In this document: piece by piece, positions 46,308 through 56,413 of the stretch
How the letters are laid out: every line of letters begins with the position of its first letter
How positions within the stretch are numbered: the stretch's first letter is position 1
NCBI GenBank assembly: GCA_039636865.1
Contig: CP144172.1
Span: 2,666,001-2,730,000, forward strand
DNA length: 64,000 nucleotides
DNA from: Dermatophilaceae bacterium Sec6.4
GTDB taxonomy: Bacteria; Actinomycetota; Actinomycetes; Actinomycetales; Dermatophilaceae
Reading direction: 5' to 3'
The notes under the pieces: model-generated
What the model saw: only the letters and a program-made list of their open reading frames with translations
Databases searched by the model: none
What the model was told of the DNA's origin: nothing
Translations under genes and position numbers: made by a program

Positions 46308-46927
46308 ACCGTTCCCGCGATCGTGTCGTGGATCTCTTTACGCTCGGAGGTGATGCGTTGGAACTGGCGCACCGACCGGGCAGCGGGTTCGATGAGCACG
46401 GCGCCGTCCGCGCTGCGGACACCTCGTCCGAGCACCAGCCGTTCACCGGGTAGCCCCAGTACACCGACCACATCGGCGAGCACATCGCTGACCGCCGAGC
46501 TTCGTTCGGCGAAAATATCGCGTAGATCCTGCTCCACGTCAGCAGTGGCCCCAGCAGCTCGCACCAGGTCCGCAGGTTGAGCGGCGGGCAGGGACGGGAG
46601 CCGCGCCAGACCTCGCCCGCTCTCCCAGACCAGCCACCGCGTCACCGCTCGCCACCCGGGTGGATGCACCGTAGCTACCAGACGGCCGTCGATCTGGAAG
46701 AAACCCACTGCGCTGCGCATCGCGGACGGGACGACGCGCGCCAGGAGCAGCGCCGGTCCCGCGTCATACGGGGCAGGAGCGGCGGCCGGGCCCGCAGGAA
46801 CGACAGCGGACCAACCTGCCAGCGGTACCACGTAACAGGGCGCGGATCCTCGGGCGACCCAGGTCTGCGCCCGTGGACCGTCGCCTCTCAGGTAGAGCAC
46901 GCCCGTGCTGGGCCGGGTGGACACCAT
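46304..46927 (-). CDS. conserved his-operon protein of unknown function
   Basis: 207 residues; not recognised as any histidine enzyme. N-terminal half is Ala/Val-rich beta-type (PCYVVPLAGWSAVVPAGPAAAP, LLLARVVPSAMRSAVGFFQIDGRLVATVHPPGWRAVTRWLVWE); the C-terminal half contains a helical Asp/Ala segment (ADVEQDLRDIFAERSSAVSDVLADVVGVLGLPGERLVLG) and ends IEPAARSVRQFQRITSERKEIHD. No signal peptide or membrane helix. It lies between hisB (5 bp) and hisH (4-nt ATGA overlap), so it is made with the pathway enzymes. A matching gene occurs in the his cluster of other actinobacteria, from memory. Could be a regulatory or stabilising partner of HisB/HisH; nothing proves it. Confidence 0.75.
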   Translation of the reverse strand: MVSTRPSTGVLYLRGDGPRAQTWVARGSAPCYVVPLAGWSAVVPAGPAAAPAPYDAGPALLLARVVPSAMRSAVGFFQIDGRLVATVHPPGWRAVTRWLVWESGRGLARLPSLPAAQPADLVRAAGATADVEQDLRDIFAERSSAVSDVLADVVGVLGLPGERLVLGRGVRSADGAVLIEPAARSVRQFQRITSERKEIHDTIAGTV

Positions 46928-46932
46928 TGGAC

Positions 46933-47565
46933 TCAGAGGGATCCCTTGGCGCTCGGGATACCGACCACCCGCGGATCCCTGGCGACGGCAGCTCGGACAG
47001 CACGGGCAACGGCCTTGAACTGTGCCTCGACGATGTGGTGCGGATCGCGACCGGAGATCAGACGCACATGCAGCGCGATACCCGCGTGGAAGGCAAACGA
47101 CTCCAGCACGTGCCGGGTCAGCGATCCGGTGTAGGCACCACCGATGACGACGTAGATCTGCCCCTCCGGCTCCCCCTCATGCACCATGTACGGTCGGCCG
47201 GCGACGTCGACGACGGCCTGGGCCAGCGCCTCGTCCAGTGGCACCATGGCATCCCCGAACCGTGAGATGCCGGACTTGTCACCGAGCGCCTCACGCAGGG
47301 CCTGCCCGAGCACGATCGCGGTGTCCTCGACCGTGTGGTGGGCATCGACGTCGATATCGCCGGTGGCTCTGATCCGCAGATCGATCAGACTGTGCCGCGC
47401 GAAACTGTCGAGCATGTGGTCGTAGAAGCGCACACCGGTGCTGATGTCGGACTCCCCCGTACCGTCCAGGTCCAGGAAGAGGTCGACGCTGGCTTCTTTG
47501 GTCGAGCGCGTGACGTGGGCCGTGCGGTGTGGCGGGCCCTGCGGTACGGGGTGCTGCTCGTTCAT
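46933..47565 (-). CDS. hisB: imidazoleglycerol-phosphate dehydratase
   Basis: Mn-dependent dehydration of imidazole glycerol phosphate. 210 residues from ATG 47565, sharing one base with the hisC stop. Monofunctional (no phosphatase domain). Two metal-binding repeats: [19 protein letters not shown] and [19 protein letters not shown], plus [20 protein letters not shown] and [16 protein letters not shown]-terminal 16 residues ([16 protein letters not shown]) are an extension before the conserved [17 protein letters not shown]. Confidence 0.96.
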   Translation of the reverse strand: MNEQHPVPQGPPHRTAHVTRSTKEASVDLFLDLDGTGESDISTGVRFYDHMLDSFARHSLIDLRIRATGDIDVDAHHTVEDTAIVLGQALREALGDKSGISRFGDAMVPLDEALAQAVVDVAGRPYMVHEGEPEGQIYVVIGGAYTGSLTRHVLESFAFHAGIALHVRLISGRDPHHIVEAQFKAVARAVRAAVARDPRVVGIPSAKGSL

Positions 47566-48680
47566 CAGGTGCTCTCCTCGATGTCCACGCGTAGGTCGGC
47601 CAGGGCCGCGAGCACTGCCTGGGTCTCCGCCGGGGTGCCGGCAGTGATCCGCAGGTGATGCTCCATCCCGACGTCGCGCACCAGAACACCTCGGTCCAGT
47701 AATTTCGCCCATGCCCTGCGCGCGTCCGCAAATCCTCCCACGAGCACAAAGTTCGCATCGCTGGCCACCGGCGTCAGCCTCAGGGCCTGGCAGCCCTCGA
47801 CAAGCACGTCGCGGGATTCCTTGATCTGCTCCACCATGGCCAACATGGTGTCCGCGTGGGCGAGCGCTGCCAACGCCACGGCCTGCGTCACGCTCGAGAG
47901 GTGGTAGGGCAGCCGCACCAGTCGCAGCAGGTCGGTGAGCTCGGATGCGGCCGCGAGGTAGCCCAGCCGTACCCCGGCGAAGGCGAAGGCCTTGGACATC
48001 GTGCGGGTGACGACCAGCCGGTCCCGACCCGGTAGCAACGTGATAGCGCTTGCCGTTCCCGCGCGGGCGAACTCTCCGTAGGCCTCGTCGACGATCACGA
48101 CCGCGCGAGGTGCTGCCTCATACACGCGCAGCACGACGTCCGGGTCCAGTGCGGTGCCCGTCGGGTTGTTGGGCGAGCACAGGAAGACCAGATGCGGATC
48201 GTGGCGGTGCACCTGTTCGACGGCGAGGTCGGCGTCGATGTCGAAGCGGCCCGGCGCGGCATCACGCAGACCGTCGACCCAGGTCGTACCGACGCTTCGG
48301 CTGATGATCGGGTGCATCGAGTAGGACGGGGTGAAACCCAGGGCGGTCCGCCCTGGCCCCCCGAACGCGAGAGCAAGGTGTTGCAGCACCTCGTTGGAGC
48401 CGTTGCCGGCCCAGATCTGCGCGGCCTGCAGACGGCAGTTCGCGGTGTCGTTCAGATACCCGGCAAGTGCGTCCCGAAGCTGACTGAATTCGCGGTCGGG
48501 ATACCGGTTCAGGCCGGCCGCGACCTCCGCGACAGAGTCGGAGATGGCCTCGACCACCTGCGGTGGCACCGGGTACGACGACTCGTTGGTGTTGAGGGCG
48601 ACCGGTACGTTCAGCTGCGGTGCACCATAGGCCGTGACGCCGCGTAGGTCGGGCCGCAGCAGATCCTGCAACTCGCTCAT
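47565..48680 (-). CDS. hisC: histidinol-phosphate aminotransferase
   Basis: PLP enzyme transferring an amino group from glutamate to imidazole acetol phosphate. 371 residues from ATG 48680, 13 nt after hisD with GAGGT upstream. [66 protein letters not shown] and PLP Lys in [20 protein letters not shown] (near residue 230) are visible. The longer open frame to 48950 overlaps hisD. Confidence 0.96.
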   Translation of the reverse strand: MSELQDLLRPDLRGVTAYGAPQLNVPVALNTNESSYPVPPQVVEAISDSVAEVAAGLNRYPDREFSQLRDALAGYLNDTANCRLQAAQIWAGNGSNEVLQHLALAFGGPGRTALGFTPSYSMHPIISRSVGTTWVDGLRDAAPGRFDIDADLAVEQVHRHDPHLVFLCSPNNPTGTALDPDVVLRVYEAAPRAVVIVDEAYGEFARAGTASAITLLPGRDRLVVTRTMSKAFAFAGVRLGYLAAASELTDLLRLVRLPYHLSSVTQAVALAALAHADTMLAMVEQIKESRDVLVEGCQALRLTPVASDANFVLVGGFADARRAWAKLLDRGVLVRDVGMEHHLRITAGTPAETQAVLAALADLRVDIEEST

Positions 48681-48693
48681 CGCGCTGCAGACC

Positions 48694-50037
48694 TCAGGAC
48701 GTCGCGAAACGGGCCGTGACCGCTTCGCCGTGGGCGGGCAGATCCTCCGCGTCGGCGAGCGTGACGACAAATCTCGCCACCTCGCGCAGCGCCGCCTCGG
48801 AGTAGTCGATGACATGGATGCCGCGCAGGAATGTCTGCACGGACAGTCCGCTGCTGTGGCAGGCGCAGCCTGCGGTGGGCAGCACATGGTTGGAACCGGC
48901 GCAGTAGTCGCCGAGGCTGACCGGGGCGTACGGGCCGACGAAGATCGCACCTGCGTTCCGGATCCGTGCGGCTACCGCAGCCGCGTCCCTGGTCTGAATC
49001 TCCAGGTGCTCGGCCGCGTACGCGTCGATCACTCGAATACCGTCGTCGAGACTGTCGACCAGGACGATCGCCGACTGCCGACCGGCGAGCGCTGTCGTGA
49101 CCCGCTGCGTGTGTTTCGTCTGCTCGACCCGAACGCCGAGACAACGCTGTACGTCGTCGGCGAGGGTCGCGCTGTCGGTGACCAGGACTGCGGCGGCGAG
49201 GTCGTCGTGCTCGGCCTGACTGATCATGTCCGCAGCAACCAGCTCTGCGTCGGCGGCATCGTCGGCCAGGATGGCGATCTCGGTGGGACCGGCTTCGGAG
49301 TCGATCCCGATCAGGCCCTTCAGCAACCGCTTCGCGGCGGCTACATAGATGTTGCCAGGACCGGTGACCAGGGTGACGGGCTCGCAGACCGTTGCGCCGT
49401 CGTCGTCGCGGGCGCCGTAGGCGAACATCGCCACAGCCTGGGCGCCGCCGACTGCGTAGACCTCGTCGACGCCGAGCAGCTCGCAGGTGGCCAGAATGGT
49501 CGGGTCCGGGTACCCCGTGAAGATGCCGGTGTTGTCCACCTGCGGCGGGCTGGCCACCGCCAACGACGCCACCTGCGCGACCTGGGCGGGCACGACGTTC
49601 ATCACGACACTGCTGAAATACACCGCGACCCCACCGGGCACGTAGAGCCCGACCCGGTCGACGGGAACCCAGCGTTCGGTCACGGTACCCCCGTCGACCA
49701 CGGTGGTCGTGGTGTCGGTGCGTCGCTGGTCCTCATGCACCAGGCGCGCCCGCCGGATGGATTCCAGCAACGCTTCGCGTAGTTGCGGGTCGAGCTGCTC
49801 AGCGGCCGCGCGCAGCACCTCGCGCGGCACCCGCAGCGTGGCAGGGCGCACCTTGTCGAAACGCTCACCCAGCTCCAGCAGGGCCTGCTCCCCGCGGGCC
49901 TGCACTTCGGCACAGATAGGGCGCACGACGTCCAGCGCGGCATCGACATCGAACTCGGCGCGAGGCAGAATGGCGCGCAGGCCGCGGGCGTCCAACGAGG
50001 ACAACGCGCTGCCGCGCAGGTCAAGACGGGATATCAC
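48694..50037 (-). CDS. hisD: histidinol dehydrogenase
   Basis: Zinc and NAD-dependent oxidation of histidinol to histidine in two steps. 447 residues. Landmarks: [90 protein letters not shown] (zinc and catalytic residues) and [14 protein letters not shown] near residue 340. Start GTG 50037 reads V(M)ISRLDLRG; a TAAACT box 6 nt upstream fits a leaderless mRNA. First gene of hisD-C-B-unknown-H-priA-sseB. Confidence 0.95.
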   Translation of the reverse strand: MISRLDLRGSALSSLDARGLRAILPRAEFDVDAALDVVRPICAEVQARGEQALLELGERFDKVRPATLRVPREVLRAAAEQLDPQLREALLESIRRARLVHEDQRRTDTTTTVVDGGTVTERWVPVDRVGLYVPGGVAVYFSSVVMNVVPAQVAQVASLAVASPPQVDNTGIFTGYPDPTILATCELLGVDEVYAVGGAQAVAMFAYGARDDDGATVCEPVTLVTGPGNIYVAAAKRLLKGLIGIDSEAGPTEIAILADDAADAELVAADMISQAEHDDLAAAVLVTDSATLADDVQRCLGVRVEQTKHTQRVTTALAGRQSAIVLVDSLDDGIRVIDAYAAEHLEIQTRDAAAVAARIRNAGAIFVGPYAPVSLGDYCAGSNHVLPTAGCACHSSGLSVQTFLRGIHVIDYSEAALREVARFVVTLADAEDLPAHGEAVTARFATS

Positions 50038-50043
50038 CGGACC

Positions 50044-50049
50044 AGTTTA
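50044..50049 (-). promoter_or_regulatory. -10-like box of the his operon
   Basis: TAAACT on the minus strand ends 6 nt before GTG of hisD, in the 61-bp gap after glnE. Consistent with a leaderless hisD transcript. No clear -35 and no histidine-codon leader peptide are seen. Confidence 0.45.
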
Positions 50050-50098
50050 AGCGGGCCGGGCGGGCGCTGACCCACCCCGTCCATGTGCCGTCGGTAAC

Positions 50099-53086
50099 TC
50101 AGCGGTGGGTGGGGTGCTCGTCCCGACCTTCGATGAGATCACTGCCGTAGAAGCGGTGTTCGACGATCGAGCGGGCCAACCGGGTATGGCGCAGGTAGTC
50201 CTCCTGCAGCCCATAGGCCCGCGACAGCGGCCAACCGAGTAGTCCGGCGATGCCGCGGACGTCAGCCAGACTGCTGGGCAGCGAGTCGATCGACCGCCCA
50301 CGCCACAACATTCCGGCGTTGCGCAGCCGGGTGGCGAACTCCCACGCCGCGCCGAGTCGTTCGGCTTCCTCCTCGGTGAGCAGATCGTGCTCGGCCATGA
50401 CGCGCAGCAGCGAGAAGGTGCCGGTGTGTTGCAGGGCGGCAATCTCGTGACCGTGCTCCAACTGGGCCAGTTGAACGGTCCACTCGACGTCCGACAGGCC
50501 ACCCCGACCCAGTTTGAAGTGGGTGCGCCGGTCGCCGCCGCGCGGGATGCGTTCGGCTTCCATCCGCGCCTTGAGGGACCGGATCTGACGGATCGCGCCG
50601 AGGTCCATCCCGCCTTCGGGGTAACGCAGCGGGTCGATCAGGCGCACGAACCGGGCGCCGAGATCGACGTCCCCGGCGATCGGCAGCGCACGCAGCAGGG
50701 CCTGCGCCTCCCAGCCGGCCGACCACCGGTCGTAGTAGGCGGCGTAGGAGGACAGGGTGCGCACGATCGGCCCGGATTTGCCCTCAGGACGCAGATCGGC
50801 ATCCACGATCAGCGAAGGGTCCGGTCCACTGAGGGCCAGCGAGGACCGCAACTGGTTGACGACGGCGGTGGCTTCGGTCGTTGCTCGCCCGGGCTCGGCG
50901 CCCGGCAACGGGTCGTGCACGAACAGAACGTCGGCGTCGCTGGAGTACCCGGTCTCGCGACCGCCGAGCCGGCCCATCCCGATGACTGCTATCACCGTCG
51001 TCAGTGGCGCCCCGGCCTGCGACACGGCATCACGAACAGCGACATCCAGAGCGGCTTGGATAGTGGCTGCGGAGATGTCGGTGAGGGCTATCTCCAAGGT
51101 ATTCAGGTCCACGGACCCGGCAATGTCGGCCACGGCTACCCGGATGAGTTCGGCGCGACGGATCTCCCGGATCGCCCGGACTGCGTCGTGGCCGTCGTCG
51201 TGACGTTCGATCGCCGCCTGCATCACTTCGAGGATCGCGCGGCGCGTCCACGGGACACGTGCCTGCTCCGAGCCGAAGACCGCCACCGAGGATGGCGCCC
51301 CCTCGATCAAGGTCCCGGCATACCTGCTATTGGCCAGCACCCGGGCGAGCAGCTGAGCCGCGCCACCCTCATCGCGCAACATCTTCAGGTACCAGTGGGT
51401 GGCCCCCAACCTGTCACTGATCCTGCGGAACGCGAGGAGCCCGAGGTCGGGATCGGCCTCCTGGGCGAACCACTGCAGCATCACCGGCAGCAAGGTCCGC
51501 TGGATGGCAGCACGCCGACTCACGCCTTCGGTCAGGGCCTGGATGTGCGCGATCGCACCCTTGGGATCGGCATACCCCAGGGCGGCGAACCGGTCCTGGG
51601 CGCTGTCCAGGGACAGGCAGGCGTCGTCGTCACTGAGCCGGGCCACGGCCGAGAGCAGCGGTCGGAAGAACAACCGCTCGTACAGCCGGCGTACGTCACG
51701 GGCAGTGGTACGCCACAGGGCCACCACCCCCTCGACGGGGTCACCCTTGACCGCGAGCGCACGACCCAACGGACGCAACTGCTCGGGATCGATCGGCATG
51801 AGGTGGGTGCGTCGCATCCGGGACAGCTGGATGCGGTGCTCCAGAACGCGCAGCCGGCGGTAACAACGGTCCAGCTCCTCACCTGCCTGACGACCGACGT
51901 AACCGCCGCGCACCAGCGCCTCGATCGCGGCCAGGGTGCTGCGGTGACGCAGTCGCTCATCGGTGCGCCCGTGCACCAGCTGCAGCAACTGGGTGCTGAA
52001 CTCCACATCGCGTAGACCACCCGGACCCAGCTTCAGCTGCCGTTCGGACTCACTAGCCGGCACATACTGCTCGACCCGCGCCCGCATGGCCTGCACGTCC
52101 TCGACGAAATGTTCCCTGGTAGAGGCCGCCCAGACCATCGGGGCCATCGCGTCCAGGTAGGCAGCACCCAACGCCGCATCACCCGCCACGTGGCGCGCTT
52201 TGAGCAGCGCCTGAAATTCCCACGTCTTGGCCCAACGCTCGTAGTAGGCCGCGTGTCCGGCCACCGTGCGCACGAGTGGACCCTGCTTACCCTCCGGCCG
52301 CAAGGCGGTGTCGACCTCCCACAGCATGCCTTCCGCAGTGGGCTGCGAACACGCCTTGATCAGCGCGATGGCCAGTTTGCCGGCGATGTCCCGCGCCTGT
52401 GCCTCGTCGTCGCCCGGATCGACCGGCTCGGCAACGAAGATCACATCCACATCGCTGACGTAGTTCAACTCGCGTCCGCCACATTTGCCCATCCCGATCA
52501 CGGCCAGTCGCACCCGCTCGGCACCCTCGACCTCGCGACGCGCAATGGCCAGCGCCGCGTCCAGGCAGGCACCCGCGAGGTCGGCCAGCGCGCGGGCGAC
52601 CTCGGGAAAGGACTCGATCGGATTGCTCGTGACGTCGTAGGCGGCGATGCGTACCAGCTGGCGCCGGTAGGCGACCCGCAACAGGTCGTAGGCCTTCTCG
52701 CCGCTCGCTTCACCGACATCGCGCGCGACCTCGGCGTAGATCCCGGCCGCGTCCTTCAGCTCTGCGCCGGTGACCTCGGGCCAATGGTCGGGGTGGCGCA
52801 CCAGATGGTCGGTCAGGCCTGCCGAGCTGGCCAGCAGGCCAACCAACGCTCGCGCCTGCGACCCCGCCGCCACCAGGACGGCGTCCAACTGCGAGCGTTG
52901 CGAACCTGTCGTCGCCTCGCGTAGTCGGACCATTCCCAGCACCGCCTGGTCCGGGTCGACGGAGGCCGAGACCACCCCGAGAGTGCCGGGTCCGATGCTG
53001 GCTCCCAGCTCTTCCAGGCAACGTCCGGAACGATCGACGTGCAGGAACCCGGCCCGCGCCAGCGCTCCCCGCGTCGGAATACTCAC
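50099..53086 (-). CDS. glnE: bifunctional glutamine synthetase adenylyltransferase/deadenylase
   Basis: Adds or removes AMP on glutamine synthetase according to nitrogen state. 995 residues with two nucleotidyltransferase domains: the adenylyl-removing one near residues 190-330 (VIGMGKCGGRELNYVSDVDVIFV) and the adenylyl-transferring one near 690-830 (VIGMGRLGGRETGYSSDADVLFVHD); both keep the G-(G/S)-x9-D-x-D metal site. Helical linker GlnD-UR/UTase-associated regions follow each (LKLGPGGLRDVEFSTQLLQLVHG and FKLGRGGLSDVEWTVQLAQLEHG). GTG start overlaps glnA2 by 4 nt. Full length and intact. Confidence 0.97.
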   Translation of the reverse strand: MSIPTRGALARAGFLHVDRSGRCLEELGASIGPGTLGVVSASVDPDQAVLGMVRLREATTGSQRSQLDAVLVAAGSQARALVGLLASSAGLTDHLVRHPDHWPEVTGAELKDAAGIYAEVARDVGEASGEKAYDLLRVAYRRQLVRIAAYDVTSNPIESFPEVARALADLAGACLDAALAIARREVEGAERVRLAVIGMGKCGGRELNYVSDVDVIFVAEPVDPGDDEAQARDIAGKLAIALIKACSQPTAEGMLWEVDTALRPEGKQGPLVRTVAGHAAYYERWAKTWEFQALLKARHVAGDAALGAAYLDAMAPMVWAASTREHFVEDVQAMRARVEQYVPASESERQLKLGPGGLRDVEFSTQLLQLVHGRTDERLRHRSTLAAIEALVRGGYVGRQAGEELDRCYRRLRVLEHRIQLSRMRRTHLMPIDPEQLRPLGRALAVKGDPVEGVVALWRTTARDVRRLYERLFFRPLLSAVARLSDDDACLSLDSAQDRFAALGYADPKGAIAHIQALTEGVSRRAAIQRTLLPVMLQWFAQEADPDLGLLAFRRISDRLGATHWYLKMLRDEGGAAQLLARVLANSRYAGTLIEGAPSSVAVFGSEQARVPWTRRAILEVMQAAIERHDDGHDAVRAIREIRRAELIRVAVADIAGSVDLNTLEIALTDISAATIQAALDVAVRDAVSQAGAPLTTVIAVIGMGRLGGRETGYSSDADVLFVHDPLPGAEPGRATTEATAVVNQLRSSLALSGPDPSLIVDADLRPEGKSGPIVRTLSSYAAYYDRWSAGWEAQALLRALPIAGDVDLGARFVRLIDPLRYPEGGMDLGAIRQIRSLKARMEAERIPRGGDRRTHFKLGRGGLSDVEWTVQLAQLEHGHEIAALQHTGTFSLLRVMAEHDLLTEEEAERLGAAWEFATRLRNAGMLWRGRSIDSLPSSLADVRGIAGLLGWPLSRAYGLQEDYLRHTRLARSIVEHRFYGSDLIEGRDEHPTHR

Positions 53087-54420
53087 GGGCGATGCAGGTA
53101 CTGGTCGAGCTCGAACTGGGTGACCTGATCACGGTAGGCCGCCCATTCCGCCTTCTTGTTACGCAAGAAGAAGTCGAACACGTGCTCACCGAGGGTCTCC
53201 GCGACCAGCTCGCTGTTCTCCATGAGGTGAATCGCGTGATCCAACGAGGCAGGCAGCGGATCGATGCCGAGGCTGTGGCGCTCGCGGTCGGTCAATGTCC
53301 AGACGTCGTCCTCGGCCTCTGCGGGCAACTCGTACTCCTCTTCGATGCCCTTCATGCCGGCGGCCAGCAGAACCGCGTACGCGAGGTAGGGGTTCGCGGC
53401 CGCATCCAGGGATCTGATCTCGATCCTGCTGCTTTGGTGCTTGCCCGGCTTGTACATCGGCACCCGCACCATCGCGCTGCGGTTGTTGTGCCCCCAGCAC
53501 ACGTGGGCCGGGGCCTCCGCGCCGCCCCACATCCGTTTGTAGGAGTTGACCCACTGGTTGGTCACCGCCGAGATCTCCGCCGCATGCCGCAGGATTCCGG
53601 CAATGAAGTGCTTACCCGTCCTGGACAGCTGATACGGCGCGCCTGCCTCGTGGAATGCGTTGCGGTCGCCTTCGAACAGGGAGACGTGAGTGTGCATCCC
53701 GCTGCCGGGATGGCTGGCCAGCGGCTTGGGCATGAAGGAGGCGAACACGCCCTGCTCCAGTGCGACCTCCTTGATCACCGCGCGGAACGTCATGATGTTG
53801 TCCGCCGTCGTCAGCGCGTCGGCGTAGCGCAGATCGATCTCGTTCTGCCCGGGTCCGCCTTCGTGATGACTGAACTCCACCGAGATTCCCATGCTCTCCA
53901 ACATGGTGATGGCCGCACGCCGGAAGTCGTGCGCGGTGCCGTGCGGGACGTGGTCGAAGAATCCGGCCTGGTCCACCGGCACCGGCGGTGAGTGGGTGCC
54001 GGTGCGCTGCTCGAAGAGATAGAACTCGATCTCGGGGTGGGTATAGAACGTCAGGCCCTGATCCGCAGCACGGGTGAGCGCGCGTTTGAGGACGTATCGG
54101 GGGTCGGCGGCGGCGGCGCTGTTGTCCGGGAGTCTGATGTCGGCGAACATCCGTGCCGTGCCGGGGGCATCACCCCGCCAGGGCAGGATCTGGAACGTCG
54201 ACGCGTCGGGCAGGACCAGCATGTCAGCCTCGAAGACGCGCGCCAGCCCTTGGATGGAGCTGCCGTCGAAGCCGATTCCCTCCGCAAAGGCACCTTCCAG
54301 CTCCGCCGGTGCGACTGCGACCGACTTGAGCATCCCGAGTACGTCGGTGAACCACAGCCGTACGAAGCGGATATCGCGCTCGTCGATGGTTCGGAGCACG
54401 AATTCCTGCTGACGGTCCAT
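53083..54420 (-). CDS. glnA: type I glutamine synthetase, GlnA2 type
   Basis: Makes glutamine from glutamate, ammonia and ATP. 445 residues from ATG 54420. GSI motifs: [66 protein letters not shown] (ATP/Glu site), and [22 protein letters not shown] Tyr in [12 protein letters not shown] occupies the position of the adenylylated Tyr of GSI-beta. The gene immediately precedes glnE (ATGA overlap), as usual in actinobacteria. The frame extending to 55344 upstream is antisense to panB. Expected to be the second GS; the main glnA1 is not here. Confidence 0.93.
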   Translation of the reverse strand: MDRQQEFVLRTIDERDIRFVRLWFTDVLGMLKSVAVAPAELEGAFAEGIGFDGSSIQGLARVFEADMLVLPDASTFQILPWRGDAPGTARMFADIRLPDNSAAAADPRYVLKRALTRAADQGLTFYTHPEIEFYLFEQRTGTHSPPVPVDQAGFFDHVPHGTAHDFRRAAITMLESMGISVEFSHHEGGPGQNEIDLRYADALTTADNIMTFRAVIKEVALEQGVFASFMPKPLASHPGSGMHTHVSLFEGDRNAFHEAGAPYQLSRTGKHFIAGILRHAAEISAVTNQWVNSYKRMWGGAEAPAHVCWGHNNRSAMVRVPMYKPGKHQSSRIEIRSLDAAANPYLAYAVLLAAGMKGIEEEYELPAEAEDDVWTLTDRERHSLGIDPLPASLDHAIHLMENSELVAETLGEHVFDFFLRNKKAEWAAYRDQVTQFELDQYLHRP

Positions 54421-54427
54421 GGCTGTG

Positions 54428-54456
54428 ATCCTAGGCGGACCCGGCCGGGATGTCGG
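54428..54456 (-). promoter_or_regulatory. glnA2 promoter, leaderless spacing
   Basis: Minus strand CCGACA (54451-54456), 17-bp spacer, TAGGAT (54428-54433), then 7 nt to the ATG of glnA2. Matches an actinobacterial -35/-10 with start of transcription at or next to the AUG. Confidence 0.55.
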
Positions 54457-54474
54457 AGGGCACCGATCCCCGAT

Positions 54475-54480
54475 TACCCT
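54475..54480 (+). promoter_or_regulatory. panB -10-like box
   Basis: TACCCT ends 6 nt before the panB ATG, again leaderless spacing. A candidate -35, TGTCGG at 54451-54456, would be the very bases used as CCGACA by glnA2 on the other strand. Confidence 0.45.
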
Positions 54481-54486
54481 CCGGGG

Positions 54487-55359
54487 ATGACTGAGGAAGC
54501 TCCGCCCTATGGCAGCGGCAACGCCACCGGCCCGTCCGACACACCGCCGGGCACGTCGGTGCGGCGGGTACGAACCCATCACCTGCTCGCGCTGAAGCAG
54601 GAGGGCACGCGCTGGTCGATGCTGACGTCCTACGACCAGTTCACCGCCGCGATCTTCGACGAGGCGGGCATCGAAGTGCTGCTGGTGGGCGATTCCGCGG
54701 GGAACAACGTCCTCGGTTACGAGACGACCCTGCCGGTGACCGTGGACGACCTGCTCCCCCTCGTTCGGGCTGTGTCCGGTGCGGCGCGCCGCGCTCTGGT
54801 CGTCGCGGATCTGCCGTTCGGCAGTTACCAGCGCGATCCGGCCCAGGCCTTCGACACCGCGGTGCGCTTCATGAAGGAAGGACGGGCCCATGCGGTGAAG
54901 CTGGAGGGTGGCGCGTCGATGGCGCCCACCGTCGAGCTCCTGACGACAGCCGGCATTCCCGTGATGACACATATCGGTTTCACGCCGCAGAGCGAGCACA
55001 CGCTCGGCGGATACAAGGTCCAGGGCCGGGGGTCCGGAGCCGACCAGCTGATCGCCGATGCCGAAGCACTGCAGGAGGCGGGCGCGTTCGCCGTGGTGAT
55101 GGAGATGGTCCCGGCACCCCTCGCCGCCCGGGTCACTGCAACGGTGCGCATCCCGACGGTAGGCATCGGCGCAGGCCCCGACTGTGATGCGCAGGTGCTC
55201 GTCTGGCAGGACTTCGCCGGGATGCGCGGCGGGCGAATGGCGCGATTCGTCAAGCAGTACGCCGACCTGCGCGGCACCCTGCTGGAGGCCGCCCGCGACT
55301 ACCGGGCCGACGTCGTGGCGGGAACCTTCCCGGGACCGGAACACTCTTTCGAGAAATAG
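54487..55359 (+). CDS. panB: 3-methyl-2-oxobutanoate hydroxymethyltransferase
   Basis: First committed step of pantothenate synthesis: adds a hydroxymethyl group from methylene-tetrahydrofolate to ketoisovalerate. 290 residues; the first 33 are a hydrophilic extension ([18 protein letters not shown]). Then [46 protein letters not shown] (metal Asp), [56 protein letters not shown] (catalytic Glu) and [24 protein letters not shown] 54487. Frames reaching to 53992 are shadows of glnA2. panB next to glnA2 is a usual actinobacterial neighbourhood. Confidence 0.95.
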   Translation: MTEEAPPYGSGNATGPSDTPPGTSVRRVRTHHLLALKQEGTRWSMLTSYDQFTAAIFDEAGIEVLLVGDSAGNNVLGYETTLPVTVDDLLPLVRAVSGAARRALVVADLPFGSYQRDPAQAFDTAVRFMKEGRAHAVKLEGGASMAPTVELLTTAGIPVMTHIGFTPQSEHTLGGYKVQGRGSGADQLIADAEALQEAGAFAVVMEMVPAPLAARVTATVRIPTVGIGAGPDCDAQVLVWQDFAGMRGGRMARFVKQYADLRGTLLEAARDYRADVVAGTFPGPEHSFEK

Positions 55360-55370
55360 CTCGGCGTGGC

Positions 55371-55399
55371 GTCGCGCCCTGCCGTCCGCAAGCGCGACG
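55371..55399. terminator. possible hairpin between convergent panB and GNAT gene
   Basis: CGTCGCGC (55370-55377) pairs with GCGCGACG (55392-55399), 14-nt loop, 11 nt past the panB stop. No T-run. It could terminate both genes. Confidence 0.35.
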
Positions 55400-55401
55400 A
55401 C

Positions 55402-56283
55402 TTACCCCGGCCGACGGAAGTCGGTGACGTCGGCGAACTGCCGGAAGCCGGCCGAGACGTAGGTCGCGACCGCGCCCGCATTGCTGCTCGGGGTGCACAC
55501 CGTCGCGCTGGAGGAGCCCATCTCCTGCAGCGCAGCGGCTGCCGCGACAGAGATGGCAGTGCCGTACCCGTGGCCTCGATGATCCTGGTGGACGCCGAGT
55601 GGTTCCAGCAGACCCGGTCGTCCCTGCCCGGCCGACCACACGGTGACGGCAGCGACTGCCCGGCCCTTCGGGTCGTAACCGACCAGGCACCGGGCCCGAC
55701 GGTACGCCGGAGCCAGCGTCATCACGTGCCACTGCTGCACGGTGAACGTGGACCGTGCAAACGACGCCAGCTGTACGGCGACACAATCGCGAACGACCGG
55801 GTCCCGAACGTCGTTCGTCGTAATGACCTCCACTCTGAGGCGGCTGTCCGGCACCGGCGTAGTCAGGTTCCGCGACAACGGAGTCCACGGCTCGTCGGGC
55901 TGCCAACCGTTGCGACGGAGAAGACCGCGTAGGGCGGCTCCGGATCGGGCTTCGACGGTCCCGGGACCGGCGGGCAGCACACCGGACGCCGGGCTCGCCA
56001 GATCGGCCACCAGGTGCTCGGCAAAAGCATCATCCTCATCGACGTCCGGTGCGATCGCCATCCGGATGACCGTCTGGCCATCGACCATGCCGGCGGCCAG
56101 GATCTGCCCGTCACGACGCCATACCCGAACGGAATCGGACACCTCCTGCGCACCCAGGCGGTACTGCCACCCGATGTCGCCCGGATGAAGCTGGACCGGT
56201 CCGCCCTGGTGCTGCCAGGCCGCCACCACGTCGGCGACCTCCTCCAGCGAGTCCGGCGTCGCACACCGCAGAGTGATCGTCAT
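55402..56283 (-). CDS. GNAT family N-acetyltransferase
   Basis: About 293 residues from ATG 56283 (MTITLRCATPDSLEEVADVV). Two GNAT-like halves: the N-terminal one is degenerate, while the C-terminal one has the acetyl-CoA motif LEPLGVHQDHRGHGYGTAISVAAAAALQEMGSSSATVCTPSSNAGAVATYVSAGFRQF. The R/Q-x-x-G-x-G/A element is HRGHGYG. Alternative starts ATG 56301 and GTG 56319 exist; none has a clear ribosome site. Substrate unknown. Stands alone, convergent with panB. Confidence 0.8.
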   Translation of the reverse strand: MTITLRCATPDSLEEVADVVAAWQHQGGPVQLHPGDIGWQYRLGAQEVSDSVRVWRRDGQILAAGMVDGQTVIRMAIAPDVDEDDAFAEHLVADLASPASGVLPAGPGTVEARSGAALRGLLRRNGWQPDEPWTPLSRNLTTPVPDSRLRVEVITTNDVRDPVVRDCVAVQLASFARSTFTVQQWHVMTLAPAYRRARCLVGYDPKGRAVAAVTVWSAGQGRPGLLEPLGVHQDHRGHGYGTAISVAAAAALQEMGSSSATVCTPSSNAGAVATYVSAGFRQFADVTDFRRPG

Positions 56284-56413
56284 TCGTTGATACAACCCCA
56301 TACGGCACGGCCGCCGCACCTGGATTAATCAGCCGCCTCGAGATGCCGCGCTCCCACAAACCCGCGGAAAGTGACCGGCGCCCGATGATTCTCGCCAGGC
56401 ACACCACATGCCG

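Noticed and set aside
50387..52015. Plus-strand open frame of 542 codons
   Set aside because: Lies wholly inside glnE on the other strand; Gln/Arg/Gly-rich shadow composition.
54421..55344. Upstream extension of glnA2 to 753 codons
   Set aside because: The added part is antisense to panB; the GS family begins at ATG 54420.
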